Below, in pieces: positions 49,087-61,580 of a DNA stretch of 64,000 nucleotides. The translations under genes and the position numbers were made by a program. The notes under the pieces were generated by a model. It had not been told where the DNA came from. It saw nothing but the letters and a program-made list of their open reading frames with translations, and ran no database searches. The stretch is from positions 124,001-188,000 of the forward strand of contig VTFK01000345.1 in the NCBI GenBank assembly GCA_009617715.1, read 5' to 3'. Numbering within the stretch: position 1 is the stretch's first letter; every line of letters begins with the position of its first letter. The stretch comes from Plectrocnemia conspersa (lineage: Eukaryota; Arthropoda; Insecta; Trichoptera; Polycentropodidae).

Positions 49087-49499
49087 ATTCTAATTTGCTT
49101 TAATATTGTTGAGATTCGACTTAAGAGAAATTAAAACAAATTCATAAGCACAACGAGCACTTTTATTGTGTATCAGATTATTTCAAGTTACATATGTCGA
49201 GATAAGTACATTTTAAAAATGAAGCAAATATCGACTTAAAATCATGTCGAGTTCAACTGCTATAGATGGTTAGAAAATATAACCTTAATTTTTAATAGCA
49301 TGTGTTTTCATGCTACCAAATATTTTTAAACAAAATCTTAGTATTCTATATTTTTTCAGAATATGATTATAGAACAAAATATAAGGGTGTTGATTTTTAC
49401 GCTACTGTATATGCGTACTACTAACCTAACCCTTAAAAATTCAAATCTGTTAATAATTTTAATTTATTTTTAACAGTAATGACCGTCTGAATTTTTAAG

Positions 49500-49990
49500 T
49501 CATCCCTCTTGTCCGTAGCTGCAGTATTCCCAGTTCGCGTATTACAGCGCGGCGTCGGGAAAAGTTGAGCTTTCCTCCGAGGACGTTAGCCAACTCGACA
49601 CCGGCGAGCTTTTTTGCCGAAGCTTTCCTTCGCATAATGGCGTTGCTAACGAGCCAGAGATCTCGACACACACAAACTTAATTGTGGCACATGTAAAAAA
49701 TAACATTTAGCCGCTAGATATACACTCATAGAGTTTCTAGGCTAATTTCTCTACCAAGTCCCGTGGTATTAATCTCATATAATTGACTGTCCGTACGCGC
49801 TCCAGACTTTTATATTTTCTCGGCGGGATGCAGCGGATTAAAACTTTTTTCTTGGCGGCTATTCTCGCCGGCGGAGTTAACCGTAAAATGTGCATTAGCC
49901 TAATTGGAGCAATGTATGCAAATGCGAATATGATAATTTTTACCGTGGAAAAAATCGCGGTCGCATTTAACGAAACGGGGTTTGATTTAA
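49500..49990. other. GC-richer non-coding island
   Basis: Just beyond the young Jockey insertion. CpG-rich sequence with no convincing frame (49783-49995 is short and without a domain). Confidence 0.3.
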
Positions 49991-50389
49991 TATAATATAT
50001 ATATATACACCAAAAACTTTTAATACAATTTTCTAAACATAATTTTATTTAACCAAGAGTAGTTATATTTATATATTAAGTAAATTAATTCTGTAAAATC
50101 ATAATTATTAATTCTCAATTTTAAAAAACAGTTTTTTTATTAGATCTAAAATATCGATAGTAGGTAAAAATCCAGCTATTGTCTTTGTAGAGCAGTTTGC
50201 TAGGACCATTTCTTTCATACACTAATTATAGTACATATTTTAATACTGATTTAAATACTGACAATGCACACAGCCAAAAGTCAAATCTAATAAAATAAAA
50301 AATATATATTTTCTTAACCTTTCCAATTGCTGTATTAAAAGTATGGGTTTGAAATGACCTAAGAACCTTCTATCTAACATTTTATTATC

Positions 50390-50960
50390 CTGCACTTCTT
50401 CGGTTTTACTGTTATTATCCCCACAGTTCGTCCTCTTGTCCTTACGATTTCCATAAAAACGACGCAATAACGGACGCATCACGCAGGATTGCAAACGGCG
50501 TGTATGCAAGGAGTAAAAGAGGACGAGAGATTCAGTCTCTAAATGTGTGTATTATCATTGGCTTCCGGCCAGAAGACGAGACTTCCCGCCGCTAAAGTAC
50601 TGGATATTACATTGTACGTGGACGCGAACGTGCGGCGAAGAAAGGTTTGAGAACCACCGGAGGCTCCGGGGCGGTGATTGCATCCTGGGGGGGAATCGTT
50701 CGACCATAATAAAACGACTTAAGCACTTCCCTCAAGGATCGAATGTTGACGCTGTAGCCGTGATTAGGCCAAGACGTTATGGAACACGAGCCACTGCGAC
50801 AGAATGCGTCAAACCAATGTGCCCAATCGATACGCGTGTGTTTATTAAACCTAACCGACGAAATTCTAACACGAATACAGAACGTGAAGTCAGCTATGTA
50901 AGTACAAGGTGGACCGAAATATTTAAAAACAAGTTAAAATACACTCAGGGACAATTTTCT
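50390..50960. other. GC-richer island with a 139-codon + frame
   Basis: The frame 50547-50966 is Arg- and Thr-rich and not recognised. No splice or polyadenylation context makes it a gene. Probably a low-stop island. Confidence 0.3.
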
Positions 50961-51343
50961 TCTTAACAAAAATATTATAAAATATATAAAAATATTAAGT
51001 ATTTGTATTAACGTCTAGATTCAATAACAGAATACTGGTATTGTGTATTTAAATTATAATAAAAGTTCCAAATTATGTTACTCTTAAATCTTGGATCACT
51101 CAAAAATTAAAAATATTAAATACGAGACTTAAATAACATTAATTATTATAGTTATTTAATCAATAAGAGTACCTTAAGAATAAATCAAATTTACATAATT
51201 TATATTTATATATTTAGGTATAACATAAATATTTATATTTGCCTAATTTTTTTTTTAATTTGTAGGGAAGTATATCTATTTTGTACCAATACGAATTTAC
51301 CAATAAAAATGATTTTTTATATGATAATATAATGTGTTTTTGA

Positions 51344-51990
51344 ATGTCAGAAAATAAAATACAAGTTCTTCATATTTATTACTACTGTTTTAAGAAATTA
51401 GCAAAAGCTTTGAATGTTAATAATTCTGGTCTTTGGGTGCCGCATTCATTGCGTAAAAAAATAATTGATCATATTAATGAAAATGTGAACAATTTAATAG
51501 TTACAGTGGATATTACAAACCATCACACAGACTGAATGCATAAAAAATTACATGCTGTATATTCTTTCAAATTAAAAGAAACGCTAAATAGTACTACAAA
51601 CTGCTTTCCATAAGCTAAATTATATATACCACTGAAAACTGCTCACAGAAAAAAATGAATGGCTAACTTAGCTAATAAAAAAATAATTGTATTATCATAA
51701 AAACTTGTTCAAATATAGATTTAACGTTTGAGTCCTTCAGATTATAATTTGTTTAGAGCTTTATATATTCCTTATACTGATGTAAATTCAGATTTAACTG
51801 ATGCTAAAATCGTTGAATTTAACACATTTTTATTATTCTTATTTTTCTTAAGAATATACAGAATATACATAGGTGATCCTATATCTTTAAAATTAATTAA
51901 GCAATTTCATTCTACGTTTCTGTAACATTTTAAAAAGATCTTCTAGATATGCCAAAACTGTGCAAGATTCACAAAGAGAAAGATATATTT
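51344..51990 (+). mobile_element. Mariner-type transposase pseudogene, internally deleted
   Basis: The first frame (51344-51535) begins MSENKIQVLHIYYYCFKKL, like a mariner N-terminus, then jumps to GLWVPHSLRKKIIDHINEN, the 'WVPHEL' linker motif found about 100 residues further in mariner transposases, so an internal segment has been lost. After stops, ANLANKKIIVLS (near 51665) and SPSDYNLFRAL (51728-51760) follow. The latter is the 'D/LAPSDYHLF' block holding the last catalytic Asp. A C-terminal echo (LLDMPKLCKIHK) lies near 51945. Several stops and frame changes leave it non-functional. Terminal inverted repeats were not found. Confidence 0.75.
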
Positions 51991-52065
51991 TTCCTTACTA
52001 AATAAGCCAACTCAACGGTATTTATAATATAATATAACAATTTATAATATTTTAGATATATAATA

Positions 52066-52185
52066 ATACCCCCTGGGATGTTCCTTAAGGGTTCAACTTG
52101 TGCCCTCTGCTCTTTGCGTTATTTATTAATGACATAAATAAGGCTTTTTTATGTATGCAAATGATTTAAAATTGTACATAGTACA
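52066..52185 (+). mobile_element. Reverse-transcriptase fragment (LINE relic)
   Basis: The + strand reads TPWDVP, stop, GFNLCPLLFALFINDI, then after a frame change YANDLKLYI. This mirrors the TGVPQGSNLGPLLFLLFINDI ... YADDLKIY block of the 27.9 kb LINE, with YADD mutated to YAND and an internal stop. Only about 120 bases survive between a mariner relic and a hAT-type element. The rest of the LINE is missing or unrecognisable. Confidence 0.7.
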
Positions 52186-52825
52186 ATTATTTTACTGGCC
52201 AACAAAGATTTTAAAAACTGAGTTGGACTAAGTTCATCATACATGGTTACCATGATATGTCACGTCAAGTTTTGATGTTATAGTCAAATTACTGTTTGTG
52301 TTGACCATATACATTAAACATGCACCGATAATTGGTACCTAGGAATGTTTTTATCTAAGGGTTTAATAAAAGTTGTGATAATATGGAGTAAAAGTAGTAT
52401 TCTTTGTACTTTAATATTTTACATTTTTACATTTTTTTAACTTTGCTTCTGAAATTTTCAGAAATGTTGTCATAAGAAACTAAAAACCAGTTCTACATAT
52501 GTAATAAAAACTGTCAACCGCGGTCTTGTAATGTCTTGAGCTGCCCTTTGAACATTTTACTGATTTTTGAGGGTTTCTAGGTGCACTTTCCCACTAAAAC
52601 TGACAATCGACCACGAGATATCCGTCAGTTACAGCTAGAGTCTCCAATTACTCGAACCATCAACTACTCGAGTATCGAATATTAAAATTTTAAAATACTC
52701 GAGTACTCGAGTTCTTACGAGTATTTACCAAATGTACCAAAATAGCTATTATTCAAATTCGTGCACATATAAATAAATAAATAAAATACTTATTATGTTA
52801 ATTTTTACAATTATTTTAACTTCAC

Positions 52826-52970
52826 GAACATACTTTTAAAAAAAACAATAATGCAAAAGTGTCTCGAATTTAATATTACTGCTAACCTTTGGTTTTATTA
52901 TTCCCTTTATGGAAAAAACCCTTTCCGTTGCTGTTGATGTTGGTCTTATTGTCATTTTACGCGTTGGATA
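52826..52970 (-). pseudogene. Remnant of hAT transposase dimerisation domain
   Basis: Read on the minus strand this gives MTIRPTSTATERVFSIKG, then IIKPKVSSNIKFETLLHYC, a stop and a few more residues. The pattern 'P.TS..SERVFS..G.I....R..L....E.LL.....' is the conserved C-terminal (hATC) dimerisation motif of hAT transposases. The catalytic core is not visible; it was either deleted or replaced by the nested element. It lies close to the left terminus of element 1, where the 3' end of a minus-strand transposase would be. Confidence 0.7.
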
Positions 52971-53226
52971 AGGCTTCTAATTTATATCTGTTCGCTTTTT
53001 TATAGATATAAAATTTTTTGAACTCTCTTTTATGTTCTCTTCTTTCATTCCCTTCTCTGCTTTTCTCTTATTTCCTTCGACTATTGACAAAATAGCATTT
53101 TGTAATTCTTCTTGAATAGATTTTTTTTTCTTAACAATATACAATATTCTACTCCTTCTGATTAATGCGAAGAATTTAAATCTATATCCTTCGAAGATGT
53201 ATTTGCGTGAATCCCTTTCACTCTAG

Positions 53227-54268
53227 CACATTGTTGTCGGGTGATTTCGGGCATTGTCTTAAGCCTGGCGCGGGCCATTTTTTAGCAGCCGCGGAATTAA
53301 TCGGAAACGAAGAATTTCCGCGTTTTTTTTCGGAAACTCGCCATAACTTTTATACTATGCAATATAAAATTATGAAATTTTAAACCCAGACTTACCATAA
53401 ACAGTACTATCAAATAAAGAAGAAACATGGAGGTTGACACTTTTATATTCACTGGAAACTTGCGTTTATTTTGCACATAAAAGTACTATAAAATGTATGT
53501 AATAAAAAAAATCGAATTAAACACTAAATAAAACTAAAATATGTCACAATTTGTTTTTATGAATAGTTTTGAACGTATGATATCTCTAAAAACACATACC
53601 TCTGTGTAGAGGTATGTCAAAAGGTACATATCCACACTTTTGGTCCAATCATCAATAATCAGATAAATTATCCACACAAATTCATCGTCAGATTTCTTTT
53701 CATCGGGTGAAAACATTTCGGGGTGTAAAACTATTTTTTAGACAACCGAATGACCGAACATTTACGCGTAACTGTACTGATGTATTTTTTTATAACAAGT
53801 CACAGATGTCGCAATGACTGTTGCTTGTTATCTACCCCAGGTCAAGTTTCATTGGAATTTGTTTTGTTTTCTCACTCCCGACCATCCCTTCTTTTACATC
53901 AGGTAGAAAGTAATTCCTCGAAGCATCTTGAATAGATTTGTGACATAATGGAAGATATTTGGGATAATAGGATTTTTTTATAGTTCGTTATTTAACTTTT
54001 TGTACGGTATAAAAAATCAATATCAAAATTAGTACAATACATTTGGTGGAATTGTAATAAATGCAATGACGAATAAAATAATGTCTTTATTGAATATCAA
54101 AGCAGTGATATCTAGCTGCTGACAACAAAAAAAATGCAGTTCAAATTACACGGATAAACACGTGAGCCGACTTCTAGCAACAGACTACAAAAAACGGATT
54201 TTTACGGGTCCCGCAATCCAGCAGCAGTTCCGCAAAAACGGAAAAATCCGTGTCCCGACAACAATGTG
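53227..54268. mobile_element. Unclassified DNA transposon nested in hAT element 1
   Basis: The ends are CACATTGTTGTCGGG and its reverse complement. The inverted repeat is perfect over 21 bases if the flanking CTCTAG (53221-53226) and CTAGAG (54269-54274) are counted. CTAG on each side could be a 4-base palindromic target duplication or part of the repeat. Subterminal CGGAAA/CCGCG-type motifs occur in both ends (53290-53340 and 54190-54250). Two short frames inside, 53534-53716 on the minus strand and 53750-53935 on the plus strand, resemble nothing I recognise. A 4-base duplication with CAC ends would fit a Chapaev-like or related element, but this is only a guess. Confidence 0.65.
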
Positions 54269-54794
54269 CTAGAGCTAAACGATTCGCAAAGAACTGACTT
54301 TACTTTAAATGCCTTTAAAACACACAATTGTTTTGATTTATATTTTAAGCTGAGGGATCAGTATAAACTTTACGCTACAACTGCATAGTCATAAAACCTA
54401 AAAAAATTTTTTGTTGATATTTCATATTGTTCATTGCCTTAAATTAGATAAGTCGGGACTGTCGAACAGAAAACACAAAAGAAATTTCTCTGTCGTACCC
54501 ACTAACATAGCCGACGACCGGAACTATGCAACTATGGAACTATGAAAAAATTATACCTGATAGTAACCGCTCTAACTCGGGACTTCGGGCATAAACGCCA
54601 AATAAAAGCAAGACGTTAACCTTTACCGGACCGAGTTAAAGTTATTTTTGTTTCTGAAATATTTCAAAATTTTTTAATTTCGAGTATTAATCGAGTAATT
54701 TTCAAAATACTCGATTATCAAGTACTTGAAAAATAGACAAAAATACTCGAGTATCGAGTACTCGATTACTCGAATTGGAGACTCTAGTTACAGC

Positions 54795-55600
54795 TAAGGC
54801 ATTTGAACTGGGTAGAACCGGAATGTTTTTCATGGAACCGAAAACCGGATAATTTTTGACGGGTATCCGGTTAATTTCATTTAAATATTTTTTTCCATTA
54901 CTTCAAATTAAATGGAAGAGCCGAATCGGCGTTCTTAAAACGACTAACGTCTTTGAACGACAAAAAAAGGGACAGCACTTAGCGGCCTATAGATTTCGAG
55001 ATAAGCGAATGCATAGATAAGGATTAATTTGAAAGGCTGCAGTTGTAAATAGAAATAAATTTTAATGCGTTGTAGAATGAAAATATAGCACATTAGATTC
55101 GTTAGTGTTTTTAAAATACAACTTTTTACAAAAAGAACATCACTAAAATAAGCTTTGTTTCTCTACCTACATATAATACATATAATAAATACAATCATCT
55201 AATTTCTTTTATGATTTTAATAAAAAAATTTTCCTCTGTATTTTTCATGTGCAATTTGTATTATTATTGCCAAATATGTGTTAAAATAAATATTTCGGTT
55301 TTGTACTGTTGCACATGTATGTAGTACGTAAGTATATGTATATATGTACCTAACGATGGAATGTAAAAATATTTTGATTAATAATTACATAATATATTGA
55401 TCTTACTTTAATACCTTATTTTTTTTTTAAATGATATTAATTATTAAAGTAAAATTAAATATATCATGTCATATTTAATTAAAGATTCAAATTTAATAAA
55501 AATTAGACTCTTAACGGCTTACAAAAATTACCCGGAACCGAACCGGGTACCCGGTTCTTTCCCTGAAAATACCCGTAGAACCGGGTATTTGGATGCCCTA
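54795..55600. mobile_element. Non-autonomous hAT-type element (element 2 of the tandem pair)
   Basis: The 806-base unit has termini TAAGGCAT (left) and TAGGGCAT (reverse complement of the right end), then subterminal palindromic motifs around ACCCGGTTC, ACCGGAT and CGGGTA in both ends. It is flanked by GTTACAGC at 54787-54794 and 55601-55608. The middle is AT-rich and has no coding capacity. The ends differ from those of element 1, so this is a different family that used the same 8-base target. Confidence 0.8.
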
Positions 55601-55608
55601 GTTACAGC

Positions 55609-57200
55609 AGTGTTGGCAATGTAAAAAAGTTTTGCAAACATAAATAAAATATTGCTGGATTGGTGCAAAAATTATAAATATATATTTAAAAAAAATATAT
55701 ACCCATCTTTAACTAAAAAATCTAACGTGCTAGTTTTTTATTATTTTAGAATTTTAATTTACCTCTGGATAAGGCATTAAGATAAATTATGGTTATCCAA
55801 GTTTCAAAAAAAATTAAAAAATGTTGGCCAGTGTTATTATTCTTAAAAAAGCAGCAGCATGTTATTTTATATAGTAAAAAGATATGTTAAAGTGTAACAA
55901 AATTATTTAATAATACAAATAGGCGTCTACTATTATACAAATATATCACTAAGAAGGAAGTATTTACCCTTAATATGAATTATAAATATATTTCACGTCA
56001 CAAAGTATCGCATAAGTCGCGGCAAACAAATTTCTCATAGAGCTTTCCCGCTTACCATAAGTTAACGCTTCGACAAATATTTTGACACGATCGACTTATT
56101 AACATCCAATTTGCCGATCGTTAATTGGTATTCCATAAATTACCCGCCGCCCGTCGAATACTACCCCCTTATTAAAAGCTCTTCACGCAATTTCTCCCGG
56201 CGACAAACTAACTACCACGCCTTTCTTTAAACTTTGCCAATTTAGCCAACGCAAACTAACTTCGACACACAGGACCTCCGCCAAACGCGTACAGGGTGTT
56301 TCGCATGCACGCCATCGTAAGAATACACACATATATAACCATTCATTAATCTTGATATATTCCTTTAATATTTTAAGATTTATCGTGAATAATGTGTTTG
56401 TATCAATTTATTTGTAATTCAACGCACATCCGAACAATCAATTCGTCATTGTCAATGTAACAGCGTCCCGTATATTTTAAGGACATGTACGCAATCAATC
56501 CTTGAGATTTGCGTCTTGGGGTAGCAGCAGTTGTTTTGCGATTTAGTACTTGTACTAAAGTCTCGCCGTAATTTATCGCTTCCGATGCTGTTTATAATTG
56601 AGGTTTTCCTGCTACGGCGATAGTGAACCGTATCGATTGCCACACAACCAGAATATAGTGTTATAAACTCTAAGTGTAACACGTGTAAAGGAACAACAGC
56701 GACACACACAATGCCTCGGTTTGGAAATTCATCATGGCGAAATTTGGCACGGGTTTTCGTATGTTTTGGATGAAAAGTTTATCAACACCGTGTTGTTTGC
56801 CTATTATGTCGACCGCCACCCTCTCGGCGCGTAGTTCTGATTGATGCTCGCAAAACACTTTCACACATGCTCCGCGAGTTATTAATATTAATTTCGGGCG
56901 CCATTATGGAGCTATTTGATTATTCGACAAGTCTCTGTTGCATTACACCACGAAACCAACTTGAAAACAATGGGCTGCCGGCTATTGTTTCGGCAGCCTT
57001 GCCGAGCTCGAGCTTTAAGGAAAAGTCTCTGCGAAGCAGTCTCTCTTTCTCTCTCCCTAAATGTGTGTATATGAAGGGGAATATGTGCTTTAACTACTAT
57101 CTTTATCTATTGAATGTGTCACGTATTTATTTTATTTAATACTGATTCAATGCTATGTTTCATGTTCATTACGAACTTGTTGCATTTTCATGATTTTGAC
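55609..57200. other. AT-rich stretch then long GC-richer island
   Basis: The island at about 55990-57140 has several small frames on both strands (56452-56709, 56670-56864, 56867-57139) that overlap at their ends and show no domain. Confidence 0.3.
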
Positions 57201-57639
57201 ATATCGTGTATAAAAAACATGAATTAAATTTCTTTCCTTGCACTTTTCTACCCTATTAACTTCAGTCCAGTAAACACTATTTTACAGATATCATTTATAG
57301 ATAGTTTACGAGAGAACTGGTTATAAAATTACCATCCAAAGTAGTATATAATTTTAAAATCATATATACTAAAACAAATATGTATTATTTAAAATAAAAC
57401 ATAATAATTACTGCCGCTTTAAAATTTTCAAATACAATTAACTTAAAAATTAAATATGGAAGCAACGATAAATAACTAAGATGCGGCAGTTATCTTACAA
57501 CTGAGAAACAGTTAGTTATATACTCTCACACAAAATCATACTCACATAATGTTCAATGCTATGGCCAAGATCAAAAGGCAACAAAATAAATATTTAAAAA
57601 ATATTATTTGTATATATATATACATAGCTAATTAAATAA

Positions 57640-58220
57640 CATACGCTTTCCCAATGTTAAGTAACATCGGTACGACAAATTGTTTCATTTTTGACCCTGA
57701 ACAACTTTCACGCACAACACACAACCCTTCCCAACATCAGCCCATTACTCACACACCCATAAAAGTCGAATTAATATTTTTTCAATTAACGAAACAGGGT
57801 CGTTCTCTCTCAACTCTCGAATCCGTGTTTCGTTCTGCGGTCGAGCATCAAACTTTCCCGGGACAGAAGGGTCGACCGCACTAAGGGCCGAAGAATTATA
57901 GACGCGGTGCGCACTTACCCTCAGAGGCCTCGAAAAATGAAAAACGTTTTTAAAAACTCCCTAATTAATTTCAATTTTGTATATATTTGCACAGCGTATT
58001 TATGTAGATTGGCCATCTGTTGGCAGGCGTCTCAGGTTGCCAGTGTAATATTGGAACATCACGGTCCAGGGACCATCTAGGCTTGTTGCCAATCGCATTA
58101 AGTCACAGTCATGCCGTGTGTCATTCAGGAAAACAGAGAGCGTTCATTCATTTATGCCTTCATTATTTCAATCCTCAGCAGAAGTAAATCTCAGTCGGAT
58201 TAACATGATATGCTCCATTG
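57640..58220. other. GC-richer island with a strong splice-donor-like site
   Basis: A GAGG/GTAAGT site lies on the minus strand (GTAAGT at 57913-57918). An upstream exon is not convincing, so this could be a non-coding 5' exon or chance. Confidence 0.25.
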
Positions 58221-60175
58221 TTGATCGTGCAAGCGTGTGGCTAATGCCTGATTTAGATAATGTGTTGTATGTTCATTGTATTGTGATTATATATATACAT
58301 ATATATAGAAATATTATATTTATTAAAAACATAATAATAGACTTTGAAAACTACTCTGTCGATTTAAAATATTTTTTAAATGATAGATAAAAAACTTACT
58401 AATACTAACAAGCTATTTTTTTGTATGCATTTTAATAACACGTCATAAAAAATCATTATTCTAAATTACTCAGCTCTAAAATATGATACTTCGGATAGGC
58501 AATAATCAAAATGTGCTTAAAATAATTTTAAATATTTAAAAAAAAAAACGTTTTTTTTTTATAAATTAAGAATTCTAAATTAATTTATTTATATGAATGA
58601 AAGTCATAAAAATTAATTCTTTTTATATAGAATAAATAAATATATTTTAAATAGCTATAATTTACTATTAGTACTGAATAAATTATGTTACTATTTTTTC
58701 CTAATTATTTAGATAATCGTTTTTAATTTTTAAGCTTCCAAGTGCCACAAATTAATAAGTAATATAAACAGATCATTTGGACTTTTAATTATACACTAAT
58801 GATTTTAAATATATAAATACAATAAAATGTTTTATTTTTAACATATTATTAAAATTTATTCTAAAAATGAGGTTCCTTATATTGTCATATTTTATAAAAC
58901 AAAATCTGCAAGTCTTACGATTTCAGTGAAATTCTTTATTGAATTTAAGATTTTTCTTAAGAAGAATTAAAAACATTTATTTCTAAAATATTAACTAGCA
59001 GCATTACCTTGAATATTGAAAATTTTGATAAGAAGGCATATTTTTAAGCACATTATGTTTACCTAAATATATTTTACTCGAGTCTCGCTGGATTTTTCCT
59101 TGAAGGGTATTTAAATTTTATTTAACTAAATGTTTAAAGTTAAACTCAAAACTACAGCCCTTTAGCTAAATGAATAGCGCCAGTTAAATTATTTTAAAAA
59201 TGTTACATAAGATCCATCGAACATTTTAATTATCCTAGAGCAGAAAGCTCGCGTTATAAAATAAATAAATGCTAATAGTGTTTACGACAAATTGGAAAGC
59301 TGATAGACTTTTGTTGTATCAAACGTTACTATAGAAGGATTAGATAAAAGCACAAATAATGAATAAAAAAAATGACACAAATATCTAATAGATTAAATTA
59401 AAACAATAACACAACGCCAATTTTACGTAAAGAAATCTAGTTACACTCCAAAATATTCGTAATTGTTCGTTGCGGCGAATGTAGGCTTGCAACACTAGCG
59501 CATAGACTCCCACTTTATTAATAACTTTAAATTATATCACCAACATTGTATATAAAAAAAATCATCAGAACTCTTATTAATTGAAGTACACCTAATATTG
59601 AGAAATACAGAAAACAGTAATAATGCAGCCGCTTCCCTCTTCACGCTAACTTTGTTCCAGTTACACCTTTTACAATCCAGAATCTCAAATTGTACTTATC
59701 GGGTTCATAACCTAAACCAGTAAACTATTCACAATCTAAGATATAAACATATTATAATAATCATAAAAGGCCAGTTCGACCTGTTTTAAGGCATTTTATA
59801 CGTTTAAGAAAAAATGTTTTTTTTTTGTTAAAACATGACAGATTCAACTATCCGTTGCCTTGAAAAGAGATAGCCCGTGAATTTGAATTTATCCTCAAAA
59901 TGGCCATTCAAAATTTGTTTTTAAAAAATTGCCACCCTTCTAAAATTTATCGTCCAACAAAAATAGGGTGGACTACAAAATCAACCATAAAAGAAGGCAA
60001 CAATGAAGACATATATATAATAACAACTAGAAATAAATTCCTTCGTCTGAGGAATCTTCTCAAAGATTTTATTTGACACTATTTGTATCTATACTTAAAT
60101 ATCGACATAGGAGTTCAAAGCACTCAAACTAAAAGAACCCCCCAAATAATAGTTTAATCGAGAAGAAGCTGACTG
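58220..60175. other. AT-rich stretch
   Basis: A mostly open + reading near 59875-60075 (CHPSKIYRPTKIGWTTKST) is not recognised. It precedes the dispersed repeat at 60175 and may belong to the same old element. Confidence 0.35.
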
Positions 60176-60300
60176 AACTTCAGAACAGCAAAGATTGCAG
60201 AATCTGCTGCTTCTCTCTTCGCATCCACTGGTTCAGCTCAACGTCCGGAATTCAGAGAAAATCTACTTTGAAGACGCCTGCAGTCTACGGACTCACCCAC
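60175..60300. repeat. Dispersed repeat, copy 2
   Basis: This is the counterpart of 22070-22200 in the same orientation, with an estimated 70-75% identity. Frames through it differ between the two copies, so neither encodes a conserved protein now. It is probably a piece of an old transposon. Confidence 0.55.
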
Positions 60301-60989
60301 GGTCAACACGCAACAAATTACCTTGTACAGATTTTTTATATGCAGATAAATCTAAAATAATTTTACGTATATCTTTAACAATAAATATACAAACTGTATG
60401 TGTTTATATGACAAAACAGCTACATAGATATACTTTAGTAACTGCATAATAATAAATACTTAAATGTCTTTCATATAACGCACCATTTAATATTAATTTA
60501 TCTTAAATTTTTTTAGTATTGAAAAATGTTTAAAAAACGATCCTAGGAGCACGCTCGGCTTTGCAGTTTTGCACAATGTTTTGACACATCATTGCCCAAT
60601 CAAATAAGCCGTTAATTTCTTGTTGTATATTTTTATATTAATTATATTGTTTATTAATATAGTAAGGCACATTTACGTTAAGCTGTTCTGTACATTTATT
60701 TACAAAATAAATATAACCATCCAGTTATTTACGCCAGAGTTGCCAATAACACGGTTTCAGTAAAGCATCATTAATTTTATTCATAAATAACTAATAGACT
60801 AAACTATCAATAACACAATCCTTTTAATTACAGTCATTAGCAAATTATTAATAGTTCATGGTATAAATATTTATTAATCATACTCTTTTATATATAGCAT
60901 AAAGCCTGATATCATATTAAAAATAATATATGGGAGGGCTACGACTCGTTTGTTCCGTTTGAATTATGGATTTAATATATAGCCAACGT

Positions 60990-61580
60990 CACGGTGACAC
61001 AACACTATAATTTATTGCTAATTACGTTAAACGGCGTTTGGCTTTCCTTCTCCCCCAGAGCGACGCTTCGCAGTAGGAAAAACAATAATAACTCCCTATT
61101 ATTACCGTTTGGCAGGTGTACCAGTTACGGTTGTAAAACTTTCATCTAAGAAGTGAGAGCGGGAGAGGAGAGAGCCGTAATGGCGTAATATACCGTCATT
61201 AGTGGAATCAATTAAGCTTTTAAAAGCCATCATAAATCATGTTCGGGGCGGGGATCTATAAACACAGAACAATTCCACACACATACACATACTAGCTTAT
61301 AACCCAGTGGTTGACAAATGATCGCGCGGGGAGCGTTACCGGCTAAACGGGTATATGGAGAGAAGCATGGGAGGGGCATTTATGAAAAAATATTGCCACA
61401 CCGGGTTTCCAGCTTATTTACGGTCCACCCTTAACCTCGTTCCTTTGTGAACGCACTGATTTATGCGGCGATTAATTGCCCCGAGGTTTGGGAAGCGCTG
61501 GCGGTGGGAAGTGCGACGCGCCTAATTGTTGGAGTGTGTGGAAGAGGTGTGCATGGTGGATACTCTTAAAATTGTCCAGT
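60990..61580. other. GC-richer non-coding island
   Basis: Long non-repetitive block with homeodomain-like TAATTG/TAATTA words amid CpG-rich sequence and no frame. A good candidate for conserved regulatory DNA. Confidence 0.35.

Larger units (their letters stand above)
52636..54786 (-). mobile_element. hAT-type DNA transposon (element 1 of a tandem pair)
   Basis: The 2151-base element begins and ends with TAGAGTCTCCAATT in inverted orientation, followed on both sides by CTCGAGTA-rich subterminal repeats. It is flanked by the 8-base duplication GTTACAGC (52628-52635 and 54787-54794). TAGAG ends plus an 8-base duplication are the hAT signature. Inside, a minus-strand hAT transposase C-terminus survives near 52826-52970. 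Another element of about 1 kb is nested at 53227-54268, so the original unit was only about 1.1 kb, a deletion derivative. Confidence 0.85.
52628..55608. repeat. Three copies of the 8-base target duplication GTTACAGC
   Basis: GTTACAGC occurs at 52628-52635, 54787-54794 and 55601-55608, exactly at the three borders of the two abutting hAT-type elements. The simplest history is insertion of one element, then insertion of the second into one copy of the first duplication with the same 8-base stagger. Confidence 0.85.

Noticed and set aside
50547..50966. 139-codon + frame
   Set aside because: No domain, no coding-like amino-acid pattern and no gene context; such frames arise by chance in GC-richer islands.
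53534..53935. Two short frames inside the nested element, considered as transposase pieces
   Set aside because: No catalytic or DNA-binding motif seen in either.
57913..57919. Strong GTAAGT donor on the minus strand suggesting an upstream Rbp6 exon
   Set aside because: The preceding sequence does not encode the RNP2 region of RRM1 and has no convincing exon; a non-coding exon cannot be excluded.
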